A DNA stretch of 64,000 bases from assembly GCA_024734495.1 (NCBI GenBank), contig JALMQS010000088.1:1302001-1366000 (forward strand). The letters run 5' to 3'. Positions 32,237 to 42,188 of the stretch are shown here, piece after piece (position 1 is the stretch's first letter; each line of letters begins with the position of its first letter). This DNA is from Forficula auricularia (lineage: Eukaryota > Arthropoda > Insecta > Dermaptera > Forficulidae). The position numbers and the translations under genes are program-made. A model generated the notes under the pieces. That model made no database searches. It was not told where the DNA came from and saw only the letters and a list, made by a program, of their open reading frames with translations.

Positions 32237-32320
32237 CGTAGTCCTGAATTGTCGACGCCGACGGCTTGAACTGATGTGTCGAGATGTCTCCGCCCCCACA
32301 AACCAACCTCCCATCTTCAG
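32237..32320 (-). other. Exon-like segment, 84 nt
   Basis: A pyrimidine-rich acceptor (tttcttttcttttag) precedes 84 nt that end in a donor-like CG|GTAGGC. Two frames are open, one reading EDGRLVCGGGDISTHQF, the other LKMGGWFVGAETSRH. The segment has more GC than its surroundings. No protein family recognised. Length is divisible by three, as for the exon-like segments at 35.3-35.8 kb. Confidence 0.3.
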
Positions 32321-32674
32321 CTAAAAGAAAAGAAACACACACATGAATAAATATTAAAAAAAATAAAATTGTATTACTTATATGGGAAATAATCAAAAAA
32401 TGAATCATTCAAATGCCCTATGTAAAATAATGTCTAGTTGGCAGCGAATCTTTTTTGCAAACACTCAATTATTTAAGAAAAAAAGAGAAAAAAATAAATT
32501 ATGAAATATTATATTCACCTCCGATGCACTACGCGATTGATCTATCTCTTGTCCTTCTCATCGTCTCCAGATGTTGAAAAAAAGCTTTTTTAAGTGAATA
32601 CACCTAGAACACTTGACATAAACATTAGTAGCGACCCCTCCCCTTTTACTATATACTAACTTAGTCATCAAGAG

Positions 32675-33362
32675 CAGTGGCGTAGTGAGGGGGCCAAGGG
32701 GGGGGGGGGGCATCATGCCCCGGGCGCTACTCACAAAAGGGCGCCAAATGGTCCGCAAAACAAAAAATTGGTGGATAATTTTTATTTTTATTATAATTGA
32801 TTTCTGGAAAATATATTTTAAATTTAGTGCCAGTGTAATATAATAAATGTTAATTCGTAAATAAAAAGGAAAAAAGGAACACTAATAGTCTAAATCTCTA
32901 AATCAAACTGTAATAATATATTCATAATAGAAATGAAATGATCAACATTGATGGTATTATTGATAAATTTGCTTCATCAAAAGCAAGGAAAATTTATACA
33001 TAGTTTTATTAATGTATTATAATCATATTATTATTAAATATATGTATTTCCTTAGAGATAATAAATATTTACTTTTTTATTGTTTTTAAACTTCGTGTTT
33101 TTAAAATATTTCTTTATAAATATGTAAAATAAATAATAGGTATCTTTTGAACTAATTCTAGATGATCATATACATTTCAAAATCTAGTCTTGTTTTCTCA
33201 ACTAGATTTTTTGTCTCAAATTTAAAGCCTAGCTTGAGCCTATGACTTTATTTATTTATTAATTTGCGAGTATATTTTACATATAATATTATATGGTTTT
33301 CGAATAGGGGGCGCTAAAAAGGTATTGTGCCCCGGGTGCGTGTTAATCTCGCTACGCCACTG
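32675..33362. mobile_element. hAT MITE with perfect 8-bp target duplication
   Basis: 688 bp starting CAGTGGCGTAGTGAGG and ending CTCGCTACGCCACTG, flanked by ATCAAGAG at 32667-32674 and 33363-33370. A 12-base G run follows the left end, and ccccgggcgc/gcgccccc words mirror each other. The interior is AT-rich without coding. It is inserted between exon-like segments, so probably in an intron. Confidence 0.92.
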
Positions 33363-33480
33363 ATCAAGAGGTATGTAGTAAATAAAATAGATCCCTTTAA
33401 TTCGAGGAAAATTCAAATTTTATTTCATACAAATCAAATTCTTGTCATTTGAAATATCAGAGTAAAATTCAAATTCTTAA

Positions 33481-33610
33481 AATCGGACTTCGATAGAGCC
33501 TGAAGACGTATGTATCAGTGAGAGTGGTCTTGATTTTTGGTATACGGATAGAATGAGAGACCAGGGCGAGCTGAAAGAGATCCTACCTAACACTTCCACT
33601 TGCCTCATCT
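33481..33610 (-). other. Exon-like segments
   Basis: An acceptor-like tctctttcag precedes a frame reading LALVSHSIRIPKIKTTLTDTY, then RSPILRI and a stop, from 33570 downward. Just upstream a 22-nt piece lies between an acceptor-like atttatag and a donor-like GTAGGA. The open frame is only ~34 codons, so this is suggestive only. Confidence 0.22.
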
Positions 33611-34480
33611 ATAAATTATAAATACCATATTCATATTTCAGTATGTTTACCAGTTAGGGGGGAAAATGAAAAACCATATTAGGCAAGTGGTTAAATATAT
33701 GAGAAAAAGAACTTTAAGTGTAACGCAGTGCACGGTCTCCGCCAATCGGCCGGCAGAGCCCTCGTGCCCCTAGTCACAAGGCAGCCGCTCTTCTTACTTA
33801 GGCTAGTCCTGAGAAAGCAACGGACAACCTTCTGGTCTTCGTTCTAGTCGATAGAGCCACCTCAAACCCGCCCTCAAAGACACATAGTCACCAGGCTACC
33901 ATTACCACCCCATTGTTCCATTCGAACAAGGCGTCAAGCGACGACTTTTCAGTAAGACACAAGACATGCAAGCACATGCAAGATGAACCTGGACCTCGAT
34001 CTTGAAAAATCCGATCGAATCGGTCACTTCCCTCGTGACTAGTTCATGGGTGAAACAAATGGGTGGTGTCGATTTTAGCTCTCTTGCGGGTCATAATACT
34101 AAAATAACCTTAAAACTTAATTGAAGGGCACAAGAGAGGGAAACACATCACAAAATATCCCTAAGAGGCCTAAGATAGACGACACCGCATTTGCTGTCTC
34201 CAGGAAATAAATCAAAGTGAAGAGTGCAGGTCCCCAAAACAGAAAGAGAGAGCGTCATCGTTGGCATGGCATATCATCCAACCCGCCCTCTTATCTATAT
34301 ACCTACTCAATTACATCTACTAAAACTGTGAATTTACTTTTAATGATTTTCTATCACATATTCTGAAACTAAGAATTAAATGTGATATTAAAATAGCGAC
34401 GAATCCCATAGGTGGTCGAGTCAGTTTAATCTGAAAATACCTATGCAAAATATACATATCTATAAATTTTCACTTTGTGA
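33611..34480. other. GC-richer unassigned block (33719-34320)
   Basis: About 600 bp with near-balanced composition starting tgtaacgcagtgcacgg, inside AT-rich DNA. No open frame over 60 codons and no recognised domain on either strand. A solo LTR is possible, since it begins TG and lacks coding, but no TG...CA pair with target duplication could be fixed. Confidence 0.4.
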
Positions 34481-34499
34481 AGATCCTTCAATGGTACCC

Positions 34500-34845
34500 T
34501 TGTTTCTTTTTCACTACAGATGAAGATAAAATGGGGATCTGAAAATTCCTAATCTGATTTTCTTTTACAATTAAAAATTGAATAATTTCAAGAAAAAATT
34601 ATTGAAAAATGAAATGATTAGAGTGATTTTAATTTATTTTTGATAATTTTAAAAAATTAAAAACTAAAATAAAATGAAAATCAATTTAAGCTATGATTGA
34701 GATTAATTTAATCTAAAATTGCATTTATGAAACATTTAAGAGCCAAGTTATTTAATTAAAAATTTATTAAATTATAATGGAAAAAAAACTTTAATAAAAT
34801 ATATAAAATTAAGTTAACTATTATACTATTTACTGATTGTGGCTA
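34500..34845. repeat. Local duplication, copy 1
   Basis: Diverged but collinear with 35740-36075: gatgaag, ctgaaaattcctaat, aaaaattgaataatttca, atttaatctgaaatt-like text, and tgattgtggctaga near the end (tgattctagctaga in the other). The two copies are about 1.24 kb apart in the same orientation. An exon-like acceptor (ggaattttcag on the minus strand) is shared by both. Confidence 0.6.
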
Positions 34846-35311
34846 GAAGGTATACATTCTAATTCTTTTTCTACTATAATCTAGCTATTAAAAAAATCCC
34901 TTTGAAAGCTTTAAATAAATGCCATGCTAAATAAAAAATATACTCATTTTTTGTGCGCTGTTGGTGAAAATGTGATAAAAGTCAGCACCGAAACGTCAGC
35001 AAAGTGAAGGATCCATGAAAAAGAGGAGAAAAATAAAGTTAGAAATTAGATAAATGAATATTAAATTTAATATTAAACGATATGAAATAAAAATATGAAG
35101 ATGAATGAAATTTAATTTATCAATGAGAAATTTACTCTACTCTACCATTGTTGATAAAAATTTTGAACAAACAGCATTGCAATTTCTGAAATTAGGGGAA
35201 TAGAATTTGTAACTCAAGAAGGTTTGAGGGATAATTAAAAATAATGAAATCATAATGATAATATCTTTGAAATTACGAAGCAGAAGGTATACATATAGAA
35301 TAAATACTAAC

Positions 35312-35380
35312 CTCGTCGTTAAAAGAAAAAGCTAAACTCGCAGGCAACCGATGATCTCGTTGATCAAGTGATTTTTTCAC
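35312..35380 (-). other. Exon-like segment, 69 nt
   Basis: Acceptor-like aataattttcttaaag, then an open frame VKKSLDQRDHRLPASLAFSF, then NDE and donor-like GTTAGT. Same length as the segment at 35701-35769. Family unknown. Confidence 0.3.
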
Positions 35381-35572
35381 CTTTAAGAAAATTATTGCAA
35401 AATTAGTATATTACATATATATCGAGAGAGGAACTTTTGAAATTAATGAATCTATAAATAAAATAAAAATTTTAATTTGAAAAGAAAACAAAACAGTCTA
35501 ATGAGAAATATCTAAAAAAATATTATATTCAAGTATTAAGTTTGAAATTATAGAAATAAATATAGATAATAC

Positions 35573-35626
35573 CTGAGAGACCATGATTACAGACTGGGGT
35601 CATCTCGATGAAACGATGGCTTCTTT
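35573..35626 (-). other. Exon-like segment, 54 nt
   Basis: Acceptor-like gtttattttgacag and donor-like CAG|GTATTA. Frame 3 is open (RSHRFIEMTPVCNHGLS) and can be joined in phase with frame 3 of 35701-35769, but that phase runs into a stop in 35312-35380. Alternative splicing or a non-coding transcript would both fit. Confidence 0.28.
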
Positions 35627-35700
35627 CTGTCAAAATAAACAGCTATGAATTTAAAGGTATATAATATTATATATGTTTATAAATTTAATTTTTTAATTAC

Positions 35701-35769
35701 CTGATTTGATCCAGAAGCAAATCCCTCGTTGGGCAAAATTATGGTAAATGATGAAGCAGAAATGAGGAA
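35701..35769 (-). other. Exon-like segment, 69 nt
   Basis: Acceptor-like taggaattttcag, donor-like CAG|GTAATT. Frame 1 reads FLISASSFTIILPNEGFASG and SNQ; frame 3 is also open. The acceptor and first ~25 nt are duplicated at 34500-34525. Confidence 0.3.
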
Positions 35770-36075
35770 CTGAAAATTCCTAATTTTCTATTTATCATAA
35801 AAATTGAATAATTTCATGAAAACTATCGAAAATTAAATTTTAGAATGACTTTAATCCATTTATTTAATGAATTGGCAAAAATTTAAATTTGAAAATTTAT
35901 TTTGAAATTAATTTGATCTGAAATTAAATTTACTGAATATTTACTTATGTTACTTAAATTTTTTGAAAATTGGTTTAGAATAATAATGAAAGCAAGAACT
36001 TTAAAAATGAATTTATTTTAATGGAAATATAATTTAAATATTAAACTAATAAGTGATTCTAGCTAGAGGGGTACG
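35740..36075. repeat. Local duplication, copy 2
   Basis: Partner of 34500-34845. It includes the 5' part of the 69-nt exon-like segment and the intron-like sequence before it on the minus strand, as expected from an exon or partial gene duplication. Confidence 0.6.
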
Positions 36076-37274
36076 CTGTAAAAAAACACTTAAAAATTAA
36101 TTATATAAAAAAATGATATACTTAAGTTTGACAAGCTGTTAACTATCTTTTTGAATAACAAATATGAATAAAATTATAATATTTTATCCACAGCCCGAAA
36201 CAATTGTTTTTTCTTCAAATGTGACCCGTGTAAGCCAAAAGGTTGGACACCCCTGATATAGAGATTTATGTGATTATTTGACTTTCTTAGAAATTTATTG
36301 CTTGCATAAAAACATTCGACCTGCTAAACCTCCGCTCCCTCACTTACACTAGTAACCCATGATAAAAACTATCATACCCAATAGAAACTATCCAAATGGA
36401 CTTAGTATCCGAAACCAACAAAATAAAAAATAAAATTTTTTAGAATTTATATTAATTCTTCTAATTTTGAGCAAATTCTTGAAATTTAGCTAAGTACATA
36501 TTTGAATATGAATCCTCTTATGTATCTATTTTACATTTGTATCTCGGTATTAAATTAAATATCTTTAAAGTTATTTTCTTCATATTATTACATTAGTTGC
36601 ATTTTTTTAGAAATTAACCTTTATATTTATTTTGAATAAGATTTCTTACTAATTCTAAAGATAATGAAGATGGAAATTGATAAGTGTTTGTGGATGATTG
36701 GTAACAAACAAGCTCATTTCACTCTCCAAAATAAATTTGAAGGTCCATAGCATTTTCCTTTTGTAACTTGGTTTTAAATACTTTTATATTAACTTATTTT
36801 CTTAAAATATTATCATGCAAATGACATCTTTATGTTGTGTGATTATGACGAAAAAATTAATCTTTATTAAATTAATGAAAATATTTAAGTATCTTTTTTG
36901 AGTTTCTTTTTTGAAGGAAGATGGAATTTTTTCAAAAATCAACCCAGGTTAGGTAAATAACCATTTGAAAAAATTCCATTTTTCTTCAAAAAAAGATACT
37001 TAAATCTTAGTTAACCTATAATCGGAGTGGGTGCTCATACTTAAGAACGATCGCAGAATAAGTCGATCGAAACGTTTTATTTATATTGTAATTATTTGTT
37101 TCAATAAATAATTATAAATTAATCATGTGTGATTTAAATAAAAATTCAAACTTTTTTATTAATTATTTAAAAAAGGGACCCCACACTAAAAACTTTTTTC
37201 AGTTTAGCCTGATTTTTTGCTTTCCCTTCGAGTTGAAAGGAATGAAAAATCTGTAGCTTTATTTCTTATATATT
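36076..37274. other. hAT end, hairpin, no gene
   Basis: 36205-36257 ends gttggacacccctg, the complement of the CAGGGGTGTCCAACC terminus of many hAT elements, with gtgacccgtg before it; no partner end found. 36885-37010 is an imperfect hairpin (agtatctttttt...aaaaaagatact). 37040-37085 carries a cgatcgaaacgtttta Penelope-type word. No coding. Confidence 0.45.
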
Positions 37275-37400
37275 ATGTTGCATGTCGGAGAGAGATTCGT
37301 CTTTTAAGGGCTTTGCTAACGGCCCGGCAAGCTAGTTAGCGCTTGGGTTCGATTCCCGAGGGACGAAGCCCTCTGATATGCAATGTAAAAATATTTCTAT
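37275..37400 (+). repeat. tRNA-like SINE (family S2)
   Basis: Contains GGCCCGGCAAGCTAGTTAGC, then GCTTGGGTTCGATTCCCGAG: a D-arm-like part followed directly by a T-arm-like part with a B box, the anticodon arm missing. Bordered by ttgcatgtcggagagag on one side and ctctgatatgcaatg on the other, which pair with each other. Confidence 0.65.
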
Positions 37401-37624
37401 TAAAATCTTTGATTCATTCCTAAATAAAATTTAATTCACTTCTTAATTAATCTTTATGTTTATATTACATAAGATTGATTATTAATTCTTCTGGTAATGA
37501 AAACGGAGATTTATACTTCTTGAGAGATCTTTCAAAGATTTAAGGTAGGAAAAATACATTTGGATTCAATGAATTAATAATAATAATATTGTTATATATT
37601 CCTAAGATATATCATTTTCTTTGC

Positions 37625-37890
37625 ATGTACAAAGCACTGATTTACAAAAGATCACCCTAGTTAAGAAACATATATATGGTAGTATGCTATTATTTTTAGG
37701 CAGGTGACCCTCTTCTGACACTAGTGTGCTTTTGATATTCTTACAGCCTTGCCTTAGCTAATGAGCTGAAATTCAGCGCGCAAGTTAATTATTAATAAGA
37801 TGAAGAACTGTGTCAGTTAAAACATTCTTGCTCAAACCGTTTGCTGACAAAAAATTGCCATATCACTAAAATTTGAGAAAAGTGTACAGA
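37625..37890 (+). repeat. 5S rRNA-derived SINE, copy 2 with body
   Basis: gatcaccctagttaagaaac matches the 5S centre with three changes and aggcaggtgacc matches the box C region. It shares tacaaagca-tga-ttacaaa upstream with the copy at 29960. The following body (agctaatgagctgaa, then gacaaaaaattgccatatcac) recurs in part at 28565-28675. Confidence 0.55.
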
Positions 37891-38039
37891 GTTGAAAAAA
37901 TATTTGCTTTTCTTTCAATTATTATATTAATGAAAAAAAAAATATTAAATAAAGACTTTGCAAAATAATATTTTATTTTTTGCCACACTAAAAATGTTTT
38001 CAGTGATAATTCCAGAAACATTTGATGTTAAATTAAACT

Positions 38040-38655
38040 TTAAATGATTTTTCTTTCTCAGAAGAGTAAAGTTGTTCGATTTTAAAAGGAAATCAATGGG
38101 GGTTTTTTCTGTTTGATGCAAATAAACACAAACCTTTATATATTATATTATTTATATAATAACCACGAATGAGTGAAATTTTCATTTTTTTCACTAATAT
38201 CATTTTCCAATATACCTTCTCTGGCCAAGACACGAATATGATAAAATGACCCTCAAACTTGATGTCTATGTTTCACTAATGAATTAAATATTGTTGTAAA
38301 AAAATTTTTAAATAGCAATAAGTCGAAAAAAGGTTTATTAAATATCCAAACAATTCATTACTTAATAATGTAATATTTAATAAAATAATCATCTAATTAT
38401 CTAGGTATATGTTTATTTGCATCAAGCAGAGAACAAACTCATTGATTTTCACTTGAAATAGACTATATCTATTTTAATTGAAAATATTTTGTTTTGTCGA
38501 GAGTAGCATAGTTAATGATTCATAAAAAAATCAATGAGCTTGTTCTCTGCTTGATTTAAATAAACATGTACATTTTTACATATATATTTGATATGTGTAT
38601 ATGTTTATTTGCATCAAGCAAAGGACAAGCTCTTTAAAGAGTATCTACTGATTGT
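38040..38655. repeat. Fragments of the hammerhead-element arm family
   Basis: Three pieces share gagagtagca-ag, aaatcaatgag and tgcatcaagcagagaacaa, in alternating orientation (38055-38130, 38405-38575, 38595-38640). No hammerhead core is recognisable in them. Similar fragments lie at 46180-46260 and 47190-47345. Confidence 0.6.
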
Positions 38656-38895
38656 TTTGTTTTTTTCCTAGAAGAACTGTATTTATTTTTTCAAACTATA
38701 CATAAATTAAATTACTCAAACTTCGTTTTGGTCGCTTTCGCCTTTGCTGAAGAATTGTGGCCCTTAAATGCTCCATGGCTCAGCAGCTTTGATTTTTCGG
38801 AACCATCTCAGCCGATTGCAAGCTTTTGATGTAGCTATCTAAAGAGTAGTGGAGTGAAAAAAAACTTTCATTTTTGATTTTAGCAAATAAGTAAG
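38656..38895. other. Unassigned
   Basis: A stretch with ggaaccatctcagccgattgc wording typical of repeat 5' flanks, but no family could be named. Confidence 0.35.
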
Positions 38896-38899
38896 ATTT

Positions 38900-39285
38900 A
38901 AATGACATGTTCTGTCAATCTGATAAAATAAAAATTCATTCTCAATTTAATTAATATTTATTAGAATTATTAAAAAGATAAGTTCCATTTTTTATTGGAA
39001 CGAAGTTCCTTAATTAAATTATTTTGAATGACATGTTCTGTCAATCTGATAAAAAAAAACATTCACAATTACATTCATATTTACAATTATTAAATAAAAT
39101 AAGTTCCATTCTTTATTGGAACGAAGTTCCTTAATTTAATCATTTTTAATGACATGTTCTGTTAATATATTAAAAGAAAAATACAAATACATTCTAAATT
39201 TAATTAGTAATTAGAATTATTAAATAGGATAAGTTCCATTTTTTAGTGGAACGAAGTTCCTTATTTAATTAATCGTTGGATGCCA
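38900..39285. repeat. Three tandem ~121-130-bp repeats with conserved stem-loop
   Basis: Each unit contains atgacatgttctgt, then taagttccatt, then ggaacgaagttcctta. GGAACGAAGTTCC recurs at 38996, 39117 and 39247, giving spacings of 121 and 130 bp. The stem-loop words are better conserved than the sequence between. Confidence 0.75.
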
Positions 39286-39497
39286 TGAAAGGTCCGTCCA
39301 TACTTTTCTTCCCAAATCCGAAATATAGATTAGCAAATTCATTTTTTCCGATTATGTGGAAAAAGAACATCCCAGGCCAGGCCATATTCTTTATAAATAC
39401 AACTCCATTTTTTTGAGATAACTAACGATGCAACTAAAAATAAAATAAGGAATAATTATCTATACTATTTATAAAACGATTATGATCGTAGTTCTTA

Positions 39498-39691
39498 AGG
39501 CCAGTTGTATGTCGCAAAGTAAATGCTTTTGACTACTAACCAAGGGTAGATGGTAAATGGAGGACTGGGATGGCCAATCAGATGAAAGGCACTGAAGTTC
39601 CTGTCATCTGATTGGCCATCCCAGCTCCTCCATTTACCATCTAACCTTGGTTAGTGGTAAAAGCATTTACTTTGCGACATATAACCGGCCC
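39498..39691. mobile_element. Palindromic MITE with TTA duplication
   Basis: 194 bp flanked by TTA at 39495-39497 and 39692-39694. Nearly perfect inverted arms of ~85 bp start AGGCCAGTTGTATGTCGC and end GCGACATATAACCGGCCC. TTA duplications with GGCC-rich ends suggest PIF/Harbinger mobilisation (inference). Confidence 0.8.
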
Positions 39692-40404
39692 TTAGAGTAC
39701 GAACACTAACGGGAATCACAGAAGACATTTAGACAAGCTCCCAGTAGGGGTCAAGTATCTCCAGGCAGAATGTTCGGTATAGACATTTGGTATAATTATA
39801 ATATAGAAACAAATGAATGTCACGAAAAATTATAACATGAATTAGAGGCTGGTTAAAGCTAGGTTCGCAATGGCTACGCGTGAATTTTTACCTACAATAA
39901 CCATTGTGAACGCATGTATAAATTTATTTGTACACTAGAGCGGAGATTCTCAAAGTGGGGGTCGTGAAAAGTATTTGGGAGGTCGCAGAAAAATTGATGA
40001 CGAATCAATTTTTTCATGCGGTTATGAAGAAGATAAATGTATGGAAGTTAATAAGTGTGGAAAATGGCACGTTCGTAGTTTTCAAGTACAGGGATAGCAA
40101 GAAATAGGTTGACCACTTAAGAAGGCTCTAGAATGCGTTCTATTGGTCCAAATGAGATAAAATTTGAACTACAGATAATTCAAATGATAGGCTTCACATT
40201 TATTAAATATAAACAATTTACTACCAAAGTTCACTAATAGATGGCGCTGTAAAACAAACGGTATTTATTTGCATTTCGTCTTTATTTTAGAAAAATGATC
40301 CAACCTACATTGTGTAAAAAAATAGAGACAATATATTGAAATTGTAGAACGTCATTTGTGTTACAACACATGTTGTTTCCCGAATGTGCTCGAATGGTGG
40401 TTGA

Positions 40405-40516
40405 CCTCATTTGGCCATGGAAAATTCTGTGGACTGACTAAGACCACTTTTACCTCAAAGGGCAAGTTAGCACTTATAATTGTCGAATTTGGGTAGCGGA
40501 AAACCCTCATGCTGTA
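40405..40516 (+). pseudogene. Tc1/mariner-like transposase fragment
   Basis: Reads KILWTD, stop, DHFYLKGQVSTYNCRIW, then AENPHAV. ILWTD-E-HF followed by a CRIW motif marks the region of the first catalytic aspartate in Tc1/IS630-type transposases. Only ~37 codons remain, with a stop where glutamate is expected. Confidence 0.6.
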
Positions 40517-40753
40517 TCTGTGAAATGCTATCTTAGTGAGGGTTTTCCGCTGCACACGGGAAACAACATGTGCTGAAACGCAAATGACGTTCCACAATTT
40601 CAATATATCGTCTCTATTTTTTGTACACAATGTAGGTTTGATCCTTTTTGCAAAATAAAGACGATATGTAAATAAATACCGTTTGTGATACAGCTGCATC
40701 TATGGTGAATTTTAGTTCTAAATTGTTTATATTTAATAAATGTGAAGCCTATC

Positions 40754-40857
40754 TTTTTTGTTGAGGGAGAATGGTGTAAGGTTCTTCGTGAAACATATTA
40801 AATAAAGCAAAGACAATTTTTTTTAATTTTTTTCGAAACTTTTTAAAATTTTCTTTA
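40754..40857. mobile_element. 104-bp insertion of the second hammerhead family (13-bp target duplication)
   Basis: Flanked by TGTGAAGCCTATC at 40741-40753 and 40858-40870. The opposite arm of the host element (complement, near 40178-40190) has that target once. The insert starts ttttttgttgagggagaatg and includes gtgaaacatattaaataaag, as in 14590 and 57265. No ribozyme core inside. Confidence 0.8.
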
Positions 40858-40999
40858 TGTGAAGCCTATCATTTGAATTATCTGTAGTTCAAATTTTATC
40901 TCATTTGAACCAATAGAACGCATTCTAGAGCCTTCTCAAGTGGTCAACTTATTTCTTGCTAACCCTGTACATATGATTTTATCACTGAAAATAAATTGG

Positions 41000-41434
41000 A
41001 AAATATCTTAACTAAGAAAATCATAATTGATCATTTTGTCATGTATTTCTATCAGATTTAAATACTGAACAGTTTATCTGGGTGCAAAAACCATTCCTTG
41101 TAGAAATGTAACATGTGAACCATCTCCCATTAAGTGTGAAATTTCCAAATTTAGTTGTGATACAAATCTTAAAACCGAGTTTACTAAGCAAACATTGATT
41201 TCTTTTTGGCTTATTGTGAAAACAGAGTATCTACTACTCACTGAATTAGCATTGACGGTTTTGTTATTATTTGCAACCACTTACTTATCCGAAATAGCAT
41301 TTTCAATAATGACCAACATCAAAACAATAAATCAGCGCTCTTATCTTAGGAACATAGAAGTCGCTGCACTGACCCATATTAAAACGAGGTTTAATTTATT
41401 GGGCCAAAATAAGCAGGAACACCCATCATATTAA
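41000..41434 (+). pseudogene. hAT transposase C-terminal region (ZBED-like)
   Basis: The open part from 41195 reads LALTVLLLFATTYLSEIAFS, then MTNIKTINQRSYL, then HIKTRFNLL, the C-terminal dimerisation domain of ZBED5/FAM200-type hAT transposases. Upstream, weaker similarity in shifted frames extends to about 41000. Catalytic core and BED finger are missing. Confidence 0.8.
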
Positions 41435-41743
41435 GTTTAATTTAAAATATGTTTAATAAACTTAGTTAAGTTAATGTCGAGACTTATAATATTTTGTTTA
41501 AAGTTGTACAATAGATAATTTATTAATTTTTATTGATACTAAAAATATTAATTATTATTAAATCAAAGTTATGAGTGTTTCAATGCCAATTAAATAAAAG
41601 AAATTAACTCCTTCTGAATTTAAATTAAACACCCCACTCCGGGATGTTTTTCTACACATACCCATTCTTTGAAGGGTCCTTTCAAATTTTTAAACGCAAA
41701 AGGGAGTTGTTGACCAAAAAGTTTGAGAATCACTGCACTAGAG

Positions 41744-42188
41744 TACCTGTCAGCAGAAGTGAACCTAGCTTAAATACCACTTGATTGTACACATAAGAAT
41801 ATTTAAACTATGTCAGAAAATCTAATAAGATCTTTGATACTGCCCTTGTGTATATATTTAACTTAGTTTCTCTGTTTATTTGTTTGGGTAGTATCGCTTG
41901 TAATATCGAACAAATAACACTTTTAACAATTAGATTTTCTTGAAATTTTACAGGCATTTGTTTTTGAGGTGAAAATACAATATTTCATCAATTCCAGAAA
42001 ATAAAGAGAAAAGGATATAATTTAAACTAGAACAAAAAACTCCAGAATGGGTCAAGGATCGAGTGAGCTAGATGGACTTGAATCATTCCCCACCATGGTA
42101 GCATCTAGAATAAAGTGAAAATACGGAAACGGTTCTATTATGATGGACCAAGTGAGATAAACAAGGTAGATTTTATTAGTTTAATTCC
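41744..42188. other. No gene recognised
   Basis: AT-rich. A short ATG frame at 42047 (MGQGSSELDG) is discussed under rejected items. Confidence 0.4.

Larger units (their letters stand above)
40089..40967 (+). mobile_element. Tc1/mariner-like element nested in hAT, long inverted arms
   Basis: Ends CAGGGATAGCAAGAAATA and tatttcttgctaaccctg with TA at 40087-40088 and 40968-40969. Inverted arms of ~290 bp surround a short coding relic. The right arm contains an extra 117 bp that the left arm lacks, which pinpoints a later insertion. Confidence 0.85.
39941..41735 (+). mobile_element. hAT element with 8-bp target duplication, host of nested insertions
   Basis: Left end CGGAGATTCTCAAAG and right end TTTGAGAATCACTG are inverted (left CAGTG mutated to CGGAG). 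Flanked by exact duplications CACTAGAG at 39933-39940 and 41736-41743. Interrupted at 40089-40967 by a Tc1/mariner-like element. The remaining ~900 bp carry the 3' part of a ZBED-type hAT transposase. Confidence 0.88.

Noticed and set aside
33719..34320. Solo LTR interpretation of the GC-richer block
   Set aside because: No matched TG...CA boundaries or target duplication could be identified; left as unassigned.
42047..42118. Short frame beginning MGQGSSELDG with a good start context, resembling an N-myristoylation signal exon
   Set aside because: Only 23 codons before a stop, no clear donor in frame, and no recognised protein family; the motif is short enough to arise by chance.
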